This document shows, piece by piece, positions 44,339-55,910 of a stretch of DNA of 64,000 nucleotides. The stretch comes from Galerina marginata (lineage: Eukaryota > Basidiomycota > Agaricomycetes > Agaricales > Galerinaceae), in the NCBI GenBank assembly GCA_023014335.1, contig JAECYW010000002.1, positions 1 through 64,000 of the forward strand, in the 5' to 3' direction. The notes beneath the pieces are model-generated. The model worked only from the letters and a program-made list of their open reading frames with translations, searched no databases and was not told the origin of the DNA. Each line of letters begins with the position of its first letter. Positions within the stretch are counted from its first letter, which is position 1. The position numbers and the translations under genes were made by a program.

Positions 44339-46252
44339 TCACAGGCTCTCCCACCCTGTCTCAATCCCTTCTTGTACCTTCCAATCTAAAGCGCCATGTC
44401 CTCCTAGCCATCTCAGGACGCGCTCTTCGTCCTGTCTGTCTCCGTCTTCATCGAGCACTCCCACGTCGCCATGACCGCTGAGAGCTAAAACTGCCCACCC
44501 AATGATCATCATGCCAGGCGGCCTCTGTTCTCCAGAGCTTTCCAAGGCCTTTACTATATCCTTTAAAGTAGAAGAGATAACTCTTTGATCTGGCATCGAA
44601 GCTCGTTCAATGATAGCGATAGGCGTGTGAGGAGGATAAGCGTTTCCATCCCGTCGTTTTCCTGTTTCCGTGGCGTCGAGGAGGGCATTAATCACTTGTT
44701 GAATGCGCGCTACACCCATCAGGATGACGAGTGTTCGTGCCCGCTCGTACCCAGGTAGCTGGACTTCTTTTCCCTTTCTACCTACGCCCGTACAGACGAT
44801 AAACGACTCGGCAACACCTCGCTGAGTGACCGGAATTCCTGCGAACGTCGGCGCAGCCAATGCGGAGCTCACACCGGGTATCACGAGAGGCTCGAAGCCA
44901 TGCGAGCGAAAGTAAAGCACCTCTTCGCCCGCCCTCCCATACACAACCGGGTCGCCTTGTTTAAGCTAAGTATACATTCATGGGACCATCAGTTTAAAAC
45001 AAGATAAATGAAGGAAAACTGTACGTACACGGACGACCGTCAATCCTTGCTTCGCTGCCTCAACCGCAGCCTCCATCATCTCAATTTGTGCGCCTTCGGC
45101 GTTACCAGGAAATTTTCTCGCAATGCGGACTTGAACATGTCTAGGTATGAGGGATAAAACAGCGTCCGGCACGAGCTTGTCAGAAAGGACGAGATCTGCC
45201 AATTGAGTGAGTGCTCTATGGGTGGCGATGGTGAGGAGGGAAGGATGGCCTGGACCGGATCCTACTAATAGAATGCGACCAGATTTGGGAAATTGTTTGA
45301 AGTGTAGTGAAGGAGTCGTCTGGGATTGAGGGGTCTCAAGCTGGTTGGTGGCGCTCTGAAGTGATAAGACATTTTCTTCTGCGAGAACGTTCTTCATATC
45401 TGCCTCCGACATTGATGCGAGCCTTGAGATCGGCCAGTACTCGCTGACTTGAGCTACCCATTTTATCCTCCTACTTCTCATCTCTATTGCAGTCTCTGAA
45501 TTGCTTCGAGACGGTACAGGTGTGTTGGGTGTCAAGGCGCCACTGTCTTCACAAAACTCTTCGATTTCGTCACCGACCACATCGTCAGGATCTAGCCTTA
45601 GAAGCGTGCTTGTTCCCTCTTTCGCCAGGCTCCGCAATCGACCGACCTTTTCGACAGCCGCGCCGACCTCCCGAGATAATTTCGAAACGATCTCCCGACG
45701 CAAACGAGCAGCAAGCCTGCAGCCCTGGCCATTGGTTGTGACCCCAATCTGAAGCGATGTTTTCTTCCCAGTTTCGTAGTGCTCAAAACGGTGTGACGAG
45801 GTAAATGAAAAGTCGCAAAGGTCCACCATATCCGTGGTATTGACAGGGATATTCCGCGTTTTGAAAACGCGATAAATCTGTTCAGCCGACGCGTGGTCGC
45901 GTATTGGGCTCGTCGCTAGCGTGTCCGTAATAACGGCTAATGCCACATTCGTCGTCGTGTCCAGAAAGGCTTCCAATGTATCGGTATAATTTTTGGGCTC
46001 GGATGAACTGGGAAGTTCGTCCCAATCAATTATTTGAAGCTGCTGCTGTCGGGCCCTCCACTGTAGCTCGTCGCATGCAGATCCAATCCCACCCTTGGAT
46101 ATTATGACAACCGTCGAATTTGCTTCCAAAGCAGCGAAAGCCCTGGTCGCTGCGAGAGTTCCAGATCCCAGGATGAGAGTGGTCTTGTCCTGTAACCTAA
46201 ACGAAAGCACTAGGGAGGCACCTCCTGTTGGTGTAGCATACGAGTTCGCCAT
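44339..46252 (-). CDS. MET1: Siroheme-pathway fusion: Met8-like dehydrogenase domain plus uroporphyrinogen-III C-methyltransferase
   Basis: Exons 46252-45029 and 44965-44339 join in frame (GTACGT...CTTAG) to give 616 residues. Residues ~15-230 resemble the NAD-binding Met8/CysG N-terminal part (TTLILGSGTLAATRAFAALE). A Ser/Glu-rich linker follows. The C-terminal SUMT domain begins GRILLVGSGPGHPSLLTIA and contains QGDPVVYGRAGEE, VIPGVSSALAAPTFAGIPVT and PIAIIERAS, the S-adenosylmethionine and substrate motifs of the family. It methylates uroporphyrinogen III to precorrin-2 for siroheme, the cofactor of sulfite and nitrite reductases. Whether the N-terminal part is catalytic is uncertain. It is divergent from SRP14, 195 bp away. 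Confidence 0.88.
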
Positions 46253-46447
46253 AGCCAATGGTGGTAGGAGAAAGAGTTTGAATCCATATCTATGTCCTGT
46301 TGATAAAAAAAAGTGAACCTGTCGTGCTCATGAGCAATGAGCAAGTTCAAATTTAGCCAGATAACAAGCAGGCACGTGATATAATATTACGTAAATTACT
46401 CCTTTGCCCTCCAAATATCCAGCCTTCCTTGACGCCGGCATCTGCAA
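46253..46447. promoter_or_regulatory. Divergent promoter region of MET1 and SRP14
   Basis: The two ATGs are 195 bp apart on opposite strands. No confident motif was recognised beyond AT-rich sequence containing GGCACGTGAT at about 46371-46380, which includes a CACGTG E-box. Confidence 0.45.
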
Positions 46448-47113
46448 ATGCAGCTGGTTGACCACGACACCGCATGTTCTCCGTCTTTTAAACTGATAGA
46501 TACGCTACTGATGCTTCTCTAGTTCCTAAAAAACCTGACTGCTCTTTTTGAGTCAACGAAAGACCATGGTTCGATATGGCTAACCCATAAACGCCGTACG
46601 CAACTTAATCGATGCACTTGTTGAGGGAAACTCAATTCTTTGCCTAGTAACTCATGACGGAGAAGATGCTACTATGAAACACGAAGAAAATGTTTCAGAC
46701 ACCAGAGAATATCCGTGTCTCGTGCGGGTGACCGATGGAAAATCCACAAAGTTCTCCACCAAAGTAGGTTAATATTGCAGTCGTCTTATTGACACATTTC
46801 TAACCATCAATCTTGTATCTATCAGGTAGAGTCTAGCGACCTCATAAAATTCCATGCCCACTATGGCAACCTGCTCAAGGCCTCGATGACGACCCTCCGG
46901 AAGCGCGACAAAAAGCGGGAGAAACTCCGCTCAGAGGAGGCGGCGAAACGGAAGAAACTGATGACAGAACCTATCGTGCTTAATGGTCACAAGAGGGGAA
47001 AAGGTAGACGGCAGCAGCAGCGAAAGATCAAAGCCCTTTTGAAGCAGCAAGAGTCGCAGAAGAAGTATCAGGAAAGGGAGGAGGAGAGGCTGAAGGCTGA
47101 AGCTGTTGTATGA
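46448..47113 (+). CDS. SRP14: Signal recognition particle 14-kDa subunit
   Basis: I reconstruct four exons (46448-46471, 46523-46595, 46648-46763, 46826-47113) encoding 166 residues. The first intron is GC-AG (ACC|GCATGT...TCTAG). The order of motifs follows the SRP14 family: MQLVDHDTFLKNLTALFEST, GSIWLTHKRLTHDGED, LVRVTDGKSTKFSTK, FHAHYGNLLKASM, then RKRDKKREK and a long Lys/Arg/Gln-rich tail. SRP14 pairs with SRP9 on the Alu domain of SRP RNA and pauses translation during ER targeting. The tail is longer than in animals, as in other fungi. Confidence 0.9.
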
Positions 47114-47645
47114 GTGCGTATCTTATCTTGTGACACTCTCTTTTTCAATCTAAAAGTTGTTAAACAGGTATTTCCTCAATGTAATAAGCTAACAACACTT
47201 TCTATTTGCAATGTAAAATTTCTTTCAAATCATCACGCAGGATGCATCCAAACCGATCTTCATTTTTTGAGGCTCAAGTGCCAACATCCATGAAGGGTTC
47301 CGGCAAAAGTCAGGTTACACATAAACTCATGATAGATTCCCTCGTCGACAAAGCCTACACGGACGATGGTGGATGTATGGATGGTTTCGTAGCTGTATGT
47401 CCTAAATGAAGATTGTGGTACTGACGCAGAAATGTGATAAGTAGGAGGTATTGAAAGCATGATTGTATGATGTCGATGATGATAAGACGCGAAGAAAAAA
47501 AAATGTGACAAAGAAGCAACGAACGAGTGCAAAGAATTAAAAGGTGAAGGAAATCTTCAACACAACCAGAAAATCGCCATATACACAAATGCAACTCCAT
47601 GACATAGTCGTACAGAAAAAAATGAAAAACAGTGAAGACCGTAGA
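47114..47645. other. Convergent 3' intergenic region
   Basis: This is the sequence between the SRP14 stop and the DUF726 gene stop on the opposite strand. It presumably holds both 3' UTRs. The plus-strand frame at 47206-47409 has no support as a gene. Confidence 0.45.
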
Positions 47646-50600
47646 TCATGACCAAGGATTCGCGTTGAACCCATCCAACACTGTTTTCTTCTTTCCTCCA
47701 AGCGGGGGTATACTCCACGCCTCGCCCTGTAAGCTCGTAGAACCCACGATCGACCCATCCTCGGCTCCGAACGACAGTGATGGAGCAGTAGTGCCTGCAG
47801 CGAAAGCGGAAGAAGAAGAAAAGGGGTTGATGGAAGGCGGCGATGGTAATCTAGCGGAAGATGATGACGGTGCACCCCATGACGGGACGACATCATCTGG
47901 AAGGCCAAGAGAGATGGGGATGGTTGTGGCCCGTGGTGTAGGTGCTGAATACTGATCGTCAAAACTGTTGAATGAGGATTTCGCAGTCGGCGTTCTGGCA
48001 TACGAGCTCGACGAAGAATAAGACGACGCATCATTCGAGCCCAATCTCGACGAGGCAGAGAAAGATCGCGAGAACGACGGTGTCAGATCATCTTCCCTCG
48101 AAGTCGGATATTCAACCGGGCTCTGCTGCACATCCTCATCGCGATAATCATTTCCAAATGAGTAATCCAACGAAGAGGACCTGGCATGTGAGTTACTATC
48201 CGCCACCTGATACGGAGGGGTCGACTGTGATCGCGTCGAAGGAGGGGCGATCGGTGGCGGGGCGAGCCGTGTCAGGTAAGATTTGGCAGGTAGAGGCGGT
48301 GCGGCCTTGCTCGGGTCTTGCTCGACCTCGTTCAGCACATGCTTGATCGCGCTCAGGTCAAAGCCTGCATGTAGAGGTAGCTTTGATGACGAAGGTTCAT
48401 TGGAAGGTGTCGATGGCCTTGACGGCGTTGGCGTGTTTCGTCCGGATCCGGGTAAAGTTACAGTTTCTGGCCTGGGTGACCCATGGGCTTGTGCCGATGA
48501 TGTATCCATCCGAGGGGGTAGGTCTTCATCGTCTGCTTCTGCGGCAACTGGGGTACCTTTCGCTGGAGAGCCATTTGTGGATTGCTGATTCGGATCTTGT
48601 TTCTTGATATTCGCAAATGTCGCACTTGACGGTGGTCGCGAAACGTGTCTCTGAGGCGTTGTAGTGGTCTTCTTGCGCGAGAACCAACCAGATTTCTTCT
48701 GATCCTCTTCTTCTCTAACGACAATGCGATCCTCGTCGAAATCGGGTTCCTGATGAAGAAAAAGCAAATCGACTATGGCATGAGTTGAAGATGGGAACCA
48801 CAAAAACTCACCTCTGGCTCATCGAAATAATCAGAAAACACGGGGAAGCCAAGTTGATCGAGGATCAGAGGCATGAAAGTACGATAGCTCATATGGCCCG
48901 CAACCTTATCCGTCACATCAACATTCTCCAAGCCTGGTACACCTTCAATAGGTCGTAAACCTGCAACTGTGCCCACAGTTCCGCTGGATGCTCTGAACAA
49001 GTAATTCAACACCCAATCATTCCTTGCGAATGCATTGACATATCGTCCAGAGACGACCGACCGGGTCTCGCACCACGATTTTTGCGACACAGTCAGAGTT
49101 GCCCCAAGCAGGAACACATCCTGAACGATTCCGAACTGTTTTTGCTTCGCTAATTCGAGGAGGGCGTAGAATATTACTCGAGCACCAAGAGAAAAGCCAA
49201 TGAGTGTGATCGGGCGCACGCCGAGATGGCGGTTGATAAGAACGTCCGCTAGGACTCTGCCAGCAGCCTTGGCTCGATCAAGCGCGTTGCTCCAGGGATT
49301 GTCGATGAGATACCCAAGTTTCGTCAGGACTAGATAGGAATGATAACGATAAATTAAACGAAAGCTAAAAGGAAGTCAATGAACGTACTGAGAGGCCACT
49401 GCAACGCAGACATCAGACCTGTCATAACCGTTGCTTGCAACACCGTCATTCCAATTTGCGATAACACCTCTCCTGTCAGGATCTTCAACGCGCTACCCGT
49501 CTCCCTGATCATCTCGGGTTCCCAAAGGACACTGAAAACGTCTCCAACAATAGGATCCAGGACGCTGAATGGCAGTCGGACGTCGTCGTTCAATCCGGTC
49601 ATGAACCTGCGTCAAACGGTCAATACGCCGTTTCTCCTTAATTGACAGGAGTAATCCGACGTACCCAGGGACAGTGAGAATACAATTGACACGTTTATTA
49701 TTATGGAGAGGTAGGATATCAAATGTGCGGACTTGCTGTGTTCGTTTGGCCATTCCACGAACGGCGATACCTGAGCCGGTTAGAACTCCACCTGTGGTGA
49801 TTACTGCAGCACCTGCGGTACCACCTAGGAAAGCTGTAGTTCCCGTTACGCCGACGGTTGTAAGTGCTCCTGCTAGACCTAGGCCGATGACAGGGGCCAA
49901 GAGACCGGCTGAGAGACCAATGACGAGGCCACCACCTTAAAAAGCTTCGGTTAGATAAATTGAGGGGCGAAAGAGAACAATAGCGCACCAATAGTAGCAA
50001 GGCCAAGCATCATATATCGTCTCTTGTTCCCTGCCTTCCGAGCTCCCTCTACGATTTCCTGTTGCTCTAATGTTTCTATATCTTCCTGGATCTCTAGAGC
50101 TTGGGTAATTCTGCTCTCGAATTTGACCACGTCTAACCAACCGAGGCCCAACTTGTACGCGACCTGCTCCAAAAGGACTCTTGATCTCGCGTCATACACG
50201 CTGTCGGCAATGAGGATAAGGAAAAGATCGCATAGCACAGTCCAGCGGATATCCAAAGTTACGTTCTCATCCGTCGATGACAGTGATGTGCTGACTCCTG
50301 GAATGGCGGCAGTTTCTGTTTCCCTCAGGACCTTCGCCGTTGTTCGCGTTTGTTGAATAGTTGAAGCATTCGGTGAGGTAGGGATTTCGGGTCCGTCGGG
50401 GGTGGTGTGCGTTTGTTCAGGAGACAGGGAAGCCGTTGGGGTCTTATTCCCGTCCTGTGACTGCGGGCTAGGCAGTGGCTCGTTTACCAGGGTCTGATCT
50501 GATATTGATTCGTTGTCGTCGGATTGGGGAGAGCCGGGCGGGTTGTTAATGGCGTCTTCTGCCTGCCTACGTGCTTCTTCTGGATCGTATTCGGGATTGG

Positions 50601-51287
50601 CAACAGTGTGTGTGGTCATTAAAGCGGGAACAAGATCAGTTGCAAGAACTCCATGTTCCGCGAGACTCTCAATCATCTTCTGCTCTACAGATAAACATAG
50701 TTAGTTAATCACGTTGAAGGACCTGTAGATTCCAGCATACCTTGCGTCTCCAATTCCATGTGGTAATACAGTCTTCCCATAATCTTTAGAGCCCATAACT
50801 CCATGTTCATGATCGATGCCTTGAGCTCCTTCTTATGAGCAACCTTCAGACTCTGCACCATCTCTCGACTTGTCAATGCACACAGGCCAACATAGGCAAC
50901 ACGCTGAGCTTCCGTTAGCAGGTTCTTGGTGGCCTGCATCTGACTGAGCGGAGTCATGGCTTTATCCTCGTCGAATAGGTAGCGCGTGCGCAAGTGGACC
51001 TCATCTGCCTCATCTTCTTCGTTAACTCTGAGGCGGGTATATTCGCTCTCATTCTGGTCGAGCTTAGAACGCCATTCGTTCCCTAGATCATCGACATCTA
51101 TAAGATTGCCCGTAGCGTTCGCCGCCGTCGTCGACTTTGCGGAGGCCTGGTAGTGGTATTTCTTCAGATCCTCTTCGTCCAGACCGCTGGCAGATGTGTC
51201 CTCTCGGACGACGGGCATATCTTGCCACCCATCGTCGTCGTCGTCGTCAAAGATATCCTTCGCAGGCGGAAAAGAGGACACTGGCAT
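47646..51287 (-). CDS. DUF726 / TMCO4-like membrane-associated protein with a lipase-type GxSxG motif
   Basis: Six exons (51287-50741, 50684-49989, 49935-49665, 49606-49389, 49329-48812, 48749-47646) give about 1117 residues. The true start is uncertain: the frame stays open upstream of 51287 without an ATG, so a short first exon may exist. An acidic N-terminus (DIFDDDDDDGWQDMPVV) precedes helical sequence. Then come Gly-rich membrane-like segments (GLGLAGALTTVGVTGTTAFL) and the DUF726 core with ITLIGFSLGARVIFYAL, a nucleophile-elbow GFSLG. The last ~370 residues are disordered, rich in Ser/Pro and end NANPWS. Yeast Mil1 (YFL034W) and human TMCO4 belong to this family; Mil1 associates with the AP-1 clathrin adaptor. 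Confidence 0.88.
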
Positions 51288-51572
51288 CGGAAGACCGTGC
51301 TCGACGCTTGCGGACACAGCAGATTGATCCCTGAGTTCTAAATCACGGATTATGTCATCATTGAGAGTTTCCGTGCCGGGGTGCCGCCGCTCACAGAGAG
51401 TTTCCTGTTCTTTTCAACAGTTTACCATGATCCATCCGTAGTTCCAAGAATACGCCCCAACCCATTCAGAACATACAAAATGTAAGCACCCCTATGTCTT
51501 GTAAAACGACCTCTAAAGTGATTAATTTGAATTAAACGGAAAATATAGAATTCGCGTCGCTTTGAAGGGAAC
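51288..51572. promoter_or_regulatory. Divergent promoter region of the DUF726 and F-box genes
   Basis: There are 285 bp between the two chosen starts. In the minus direction two ATGs at about 51360 open only a three-codon frame, so they could form a short upstream ORF. Confidence 0.35.
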
Positions 51573-53102
51573 ATGTATCGTTGCCACTATTGCGGTAATC
51601 TCGAAACCGAAGGTGGCGAAGAATCTTACTTCAACTGCAATTCCCCGCATGGAGAGCTGTGCGGTGGGTGCGAAAATTTGCGCCTGCTAAACAAGCAGAT
51701 CCTCGACGCAAAAGCCGTCCTCGAGGACTTGCTCAATCAGCGCCGTGAACTGAAATCGAAACTCAACCATCAACACAATTCAATGACCCACAGACTACCA
51801 GTCGAAATTTTCTCGATTATCTTCGAGTTCTACGTGGCTCTGGTTGCAAGAATCTTGAATACCCGCGGGGCTTTGGTATTGGGAGCTGTATGTCGTACCT
51901 GGCGTCAGATTGCATGGTCGTTGCCCCAACTGTGGACGCACCTAAACATCTACTTTGGCCCTTCAATCAAGGAAACACACATTCAACTTGCGACTGAATG
52001 GCTCGGCCGTTCGGGTCGACTGCCACTCTCTATCTCCCTCGGCTTTGAATTTGAATCAAAGCCAAATGGATTGCCCCACGAGCTCTTGTTCAAGGTTGTC
52101 AAAAATTACTCTAGCCGCTGTTATTCTTTATTCTTGGCCGATTGCCATTCACCACCGAGTCAGTTTCTGAGCCTACGCAAGTGGTCTCATCTAGACTACC
52201 TTGCGATAAAATCTAAACCTACGCCGGAATTGGAAATGACCGCAGCTACATCAGGTTTCCACCCCCATTTCGATGGGAGTAATCTCATTGACTTCACCGC
52301 ATCTTCCATCTTTCTTCATGAATTTTTTGACATTATACAGCAGGTCCCACAGCTTACGAAGTGCAATCTCGGGACCCTTTTCAACCGTTACAATGACTTC
52401 CCTCTTCCGATCGTCCATTCACGGATTAAGTCCATTGACATCGGTTTCTATGACGAATCACTGGAATTATTCCTTGACAGTATGACCCTCCCGAGCTTGA
52501 CAGACCTCTCCATGAGGGTATTCAGCGAGGAGCTTCCAACTCAAGCATTTGTGTCCTTTTTCACGCGTTCTTCGTGTCACCTCCAAGATTTGAGCATCGA
52601 CGATGCAAGAGTAGCAGATGAAGAACTTGTTCGGATTCTGGGAGCAACGCCGTCGCTCACCACCCTTCGATTAAGCTCTCTTATAACAGGATCGGACATT
52701 CCTCTGGTTCCCTTTTATCATGCCCTTTCTGCACACTTGCCAACTACCGACAACCGATCGGAACAAGCATATACAGTGCCAGAGCCTTTCCTCCCTTTCT
52801 TAAAAGAATTCACCTTTTCTGGTGAACTCCACATACCATGGAAACTCGTCCCGAACCTCTTCGCTCCGTTGACTGGAACCCCAGACACTCCCCGCAGACC
52901 ACTGACAACGGTCAGCATCAATTGCGAGCTGAGCGAAGATGACCCTACTCTTTGCTACTTAAGCAAGGAAACCATTTCTCAGCTTCAAAATTTTATCGAT
53001 GAAGGTGTCGACATAACTGTACAGGTTAGGTATGACGGCATTTATGAAGACTTCATCCAGTTGTCGATCAAGTGGTTGGGAGAATCAGAGGAAAATCAGT
53101 AG
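51573..53102 (+). CDS. F-box protein, leucine-rich, intronless
   Basis: This is one continuous 509-residue frame from ATG to TAG. The N-terminus has a small Cys-rich element (YRCHYCGN, C..., CGGC) and a coiled coil (residues ~40-68) with EDLLNQRRELKSKL. The F-box follows at ~70-120: LPVEIFSIIFEFYV and GAVCRTWRQIAWSLPQLW. The remainder is LRR-like with repeated Leu-spaced strands. F-box proteins of this agaricomycete group recruit substrates to SCF ubiquitin ligases; they occur as large, fast-evolving families. A truncated copy follows immediately downstream on the same strand. Confidence 0.87.
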   Translation: MYRCHYCGNLETEGGEESYFNCNSPHGELCGGCENLRLLNKQILDAKAVLEDLLNQRRELKSKLNHQHNSMTHRLPVEIFSIIFEFYVALVARILNTRGALVLGAVCRTWRQIAWSLPQLWTHLNIYFGPSIKETHIQLATEWLGRSGRLPLSISLGFEFESKPNGLPHELLFKVVKNYSSRCYSLFLADCHSPPSQFLSLRKWSHLDYLAIKSKPTPELEMTAATSGFHPHFDGSNLIDFTASSIFLHEFFDIIQQVPQLTKCNLGTLFNRYNDFPLPIVHSRIKSIDIGFYDESLELFLDSMTLPSLTDLSMRVFSEELPTQAFVSFFTRSSCHLQDLSIDDARVADEELVRILGATPSLTTLRLSSLITGSDIPLVPFYHALSAHLPTTDNRSEQAYTVPEPFLPFLKEFTFSGELHIPWKLVPNLFAPLTGTPDTPRRPLTTVSINCELSEDDPTLCYLSKETISQLQNFIDEGVDITVQVRYDGIYEDFIQLSIKWLGESEENQ

Positions 53103-53478
53103 TTCAAGTTGTATTCTGACCGGTGCCAACTCCTCGATCCGACATTTTATAGTCCAATATTATGCATTTTTCTCATTGTTTCACATCCTATCTGACTATC
53201 TCGGTCACCTCGATCAGGCATTCATTCAAACACAAGCTCGACTTTCAGTGAAACATAGTGATACAATACTTGGAGAGTCTGATAGGCCCACTCGGTCACC
53301 GGGGGACCGGATCACAACTATCCGGACCCGTCGGAAATCAATTCCACAAGCTTTGGTTTTCGTCTTCGCTTTACTTACTGCACTTATACCTTGTCTTTGT
53401 GGCAGGTCAGGACTTAAACCATCCAAAAGCTCAAAAAATCGGTGCATCAGCGGCACAACCTTTGCTTCATATACTGTC

Positions 53479-53790
53479 ATGTACCGTTGCACTCACTGTG
53501 GCAATCTAGAAACGACGGACAGCGAAGAACCTTTCAAAACATGCCAGGTAGCCCATGGAGAGAGATGCGAGGCTTGTCAAAAACTCTCCGTTCTCGATGT
53601 CCAAATATCCGAAGCAAAGAGATTTCTCGAAGACCTGTTGTATCGGCGACGCGAATTGAAATCCGAAGTAAACCGACTCCACGACCCCATTATCCACCGA
53701 ATGCCCTTGGAGGTCGTCACAAACACTTGTTTTATGGGCCACCGCTACGCGTGGCAGTACTCGTCTTTTACTTTGCTTAAGGGCCATTAG
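53479..53790 (+). pseudogene. Truncated tandem copy of the F-box gene
   Basis: An ATG at 53479 opens 103 residues that parallel the N-terminus of the F-box protein at 51573: MYRCTHCGNLETT, HGERCEACQKL, FLEDLLYRRRELKSEVNRL, IIHRMPLEVV. The frame then leaves the alignment inside the F-box and stops at 53790. Nothing of the leucine-rich part follows, so this is a partial duplication. Confidence 0.75.
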
Positions 53791-55910
53791 TCCATTTTTT
53801 AGGACTGTAATGTGACGATGAACAAAATTACTCTTATTTGAACATGGAAAGGCTGCACGGCATAATGTAACATGTCATATGTACCAGTGGCCAGCGGCCA
53901 CTAGCCTAGACAGTATCAAAGTCATTAGAACAGTAATGGAAAAATAAGACTTAGCTAGTAATTTTGATGCTGCAATTGGAGAGAGAGCGATGAAGAAAAT
54001 TCTACTGTGAGCAAAACAGAAGGAAGCCGATTACAGGACCTGTTGCAAGCTTCATGTGCAACTTGTGCCTTGCATTGGGTGATTGTATGAAGAACGGTCC
54101 ATGCATGATCTGCACATTGCCCAATTTCCCAATCAAATGAATGCCAAAATGTTGTCTACTGCCAATGATATGAATTCAGCAAGCCTCCGATAAATGACGC
54201 AGCATTTCCACAACGTACACGACGACGGCGACGGAAGGAAGGATCACATGCACTATCCGATGATAACAGCAGCAACGACGACAGGAGGTAATTGAGACCG
54301 CTGTCCACCAGTGGACTATCGGCATTGACTCGGTATATGCGCCCGCCTCCGATTGTGCCCATGTATACGTGGTTCATTGCTGCTGTTCTCATCACCAGAC
54401 CATACCTTCTCCCCTCTTCCTCTAACTGCCGCATGAATTGTGATCAAAATTGACGGCGAATGCGGTGACTGCAATAACAGCCCTAGTAGAAGAAGTCGAG
54501 GCTGCTGTTTCGACTTCGGGGAAACTGTTCCCTTCCTTACGAAGGCAGTGCGGAGCAGCAAGACGTTAACGATGATGGCGACGGCTTCCTCGGAGCTTCT
54601 CTAATGGTTATACTGGCCGAACATTGGGTACCAAGAGCTCGCTGGTCGTCGAAACAAAGTAAGCGGGTGTTCAGCACAAAAGGGATGTGGACCCACCTGA
54701 AAGCTGCACCGAACGGATGCGTGGAGATCACCGCCTCCTCGCCTCCTACGAACCTCGCACAACCCTTGCATCATTATCCAGGTGGCGAACACAAAAGCAA
54801 CGACATTTCCTGTTGATTGAGGGTGTCCTTTCGGGGGTGTACTACTGCACAACGGTCGAGCATGACTTGAGTCAGTGTAGCACAACACAAACTGTCACTC
54901 ATTGGGAGTGGAAGGCAAAGAGAGTAGGGACGGGCGAAAGGCGGGTGGCTGGTACGAACAGGAATGGATGGGCAAGACGGCTAGCGCCAGTGACGCTAAG
55001 GGCAGGAAGAGTGAGAACGTGACAGTCAGTATGTAGTGGGAGCTCCAAAATCAAGAACAACGAGCAAAGGCATGAACAAAAGTGCGATGCAAGAAGAGGT
55101 GCCCGGCCTGGGGCCGCAGTGAGTCACTGTGAGTGCGGTGGCAGCGTTGAGGATCTGGGAAGGAATCACAACGGTGCGGGAGGGAAATGGTTGGGGCGGC
55201 GAGGACGCGAAAACTGCAAAGCGCTTGTGGGTGATGGAGCTGGCGGGTAAAGAAAAACAAGATTATTTCATCAGGAATCGAGGGCCTATGATAAAAAAAA
55301 ATACCAGCATTCAAATTTCACGGAGGTCGTGATAAGACATGACGAACTCAAGGAACGAGAAGGAAAGAAAGGACGAGTGAGGGAAGAGAAAGGAATGTCG
55401 ACGACGATTGCCGAACTGCATGGCGGCTAACGGGCCCAGTTACCCGGTTTGATGGCATCAAAGTAAATTTCCCAGGGGTTCAACAGGATCTACATGGTTG
55501 CAAAATTCCGGGGGTCCGTGTGGATTAAAAGAACTCACTTTTACAAAGTAAAAGACTCGTAACCGTTGACATCTCTTGTGTTCGTAGTAGTGCACTTTAC
55601 CACCCCAAGCTCTTTGTTAGACCGGAGACTGTGGCTCTTTTTCGTGAGCTCCGCAAACAGGGTGTTGACCTGAAAGTTCGGGAAGAATCGCCCATTGTAT
55701 CGGTCGACTTGCTCGACAGGGACTAAATAGCTAGGATACCGGACCCATAGCTTCTGCACATTGGTGTGCGCTCCGTGTTGCGAAGTGGTGACAGTTGTGA
55801 AGTAGGTGGAGGAATATAAATTGTCCAGACCAGGTTTACTATAATACAACATAGATACAGCGGCCCTCCTACATACTGTGAACTGAATTATACAAATACC
55901 TCGTCTTGAA
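53791..55910. other. No supported gene
   Basis: About 2.1 kb contain several overlapping frames of 60-110 codons on both strands and no coherent model. A minus-strand frame at 55541-56038 overlaps the 3' end of the next gene in another phase. Confidence 0.45.

Noticed and set aside
44978..46258. TTG/upstream start for the M-A-M-A-N-S form of the siroheme fusion
   Set aside because: A standard ATG lies two codons downstream at 46252; a TTG start is unlikely in a fungal nuclear gene.
49674..50356. Plus-strand frames opposite the DUF726 gene
   Set aside because: They are antisense to well-supported exons and have biased composition explained by the sense codons.
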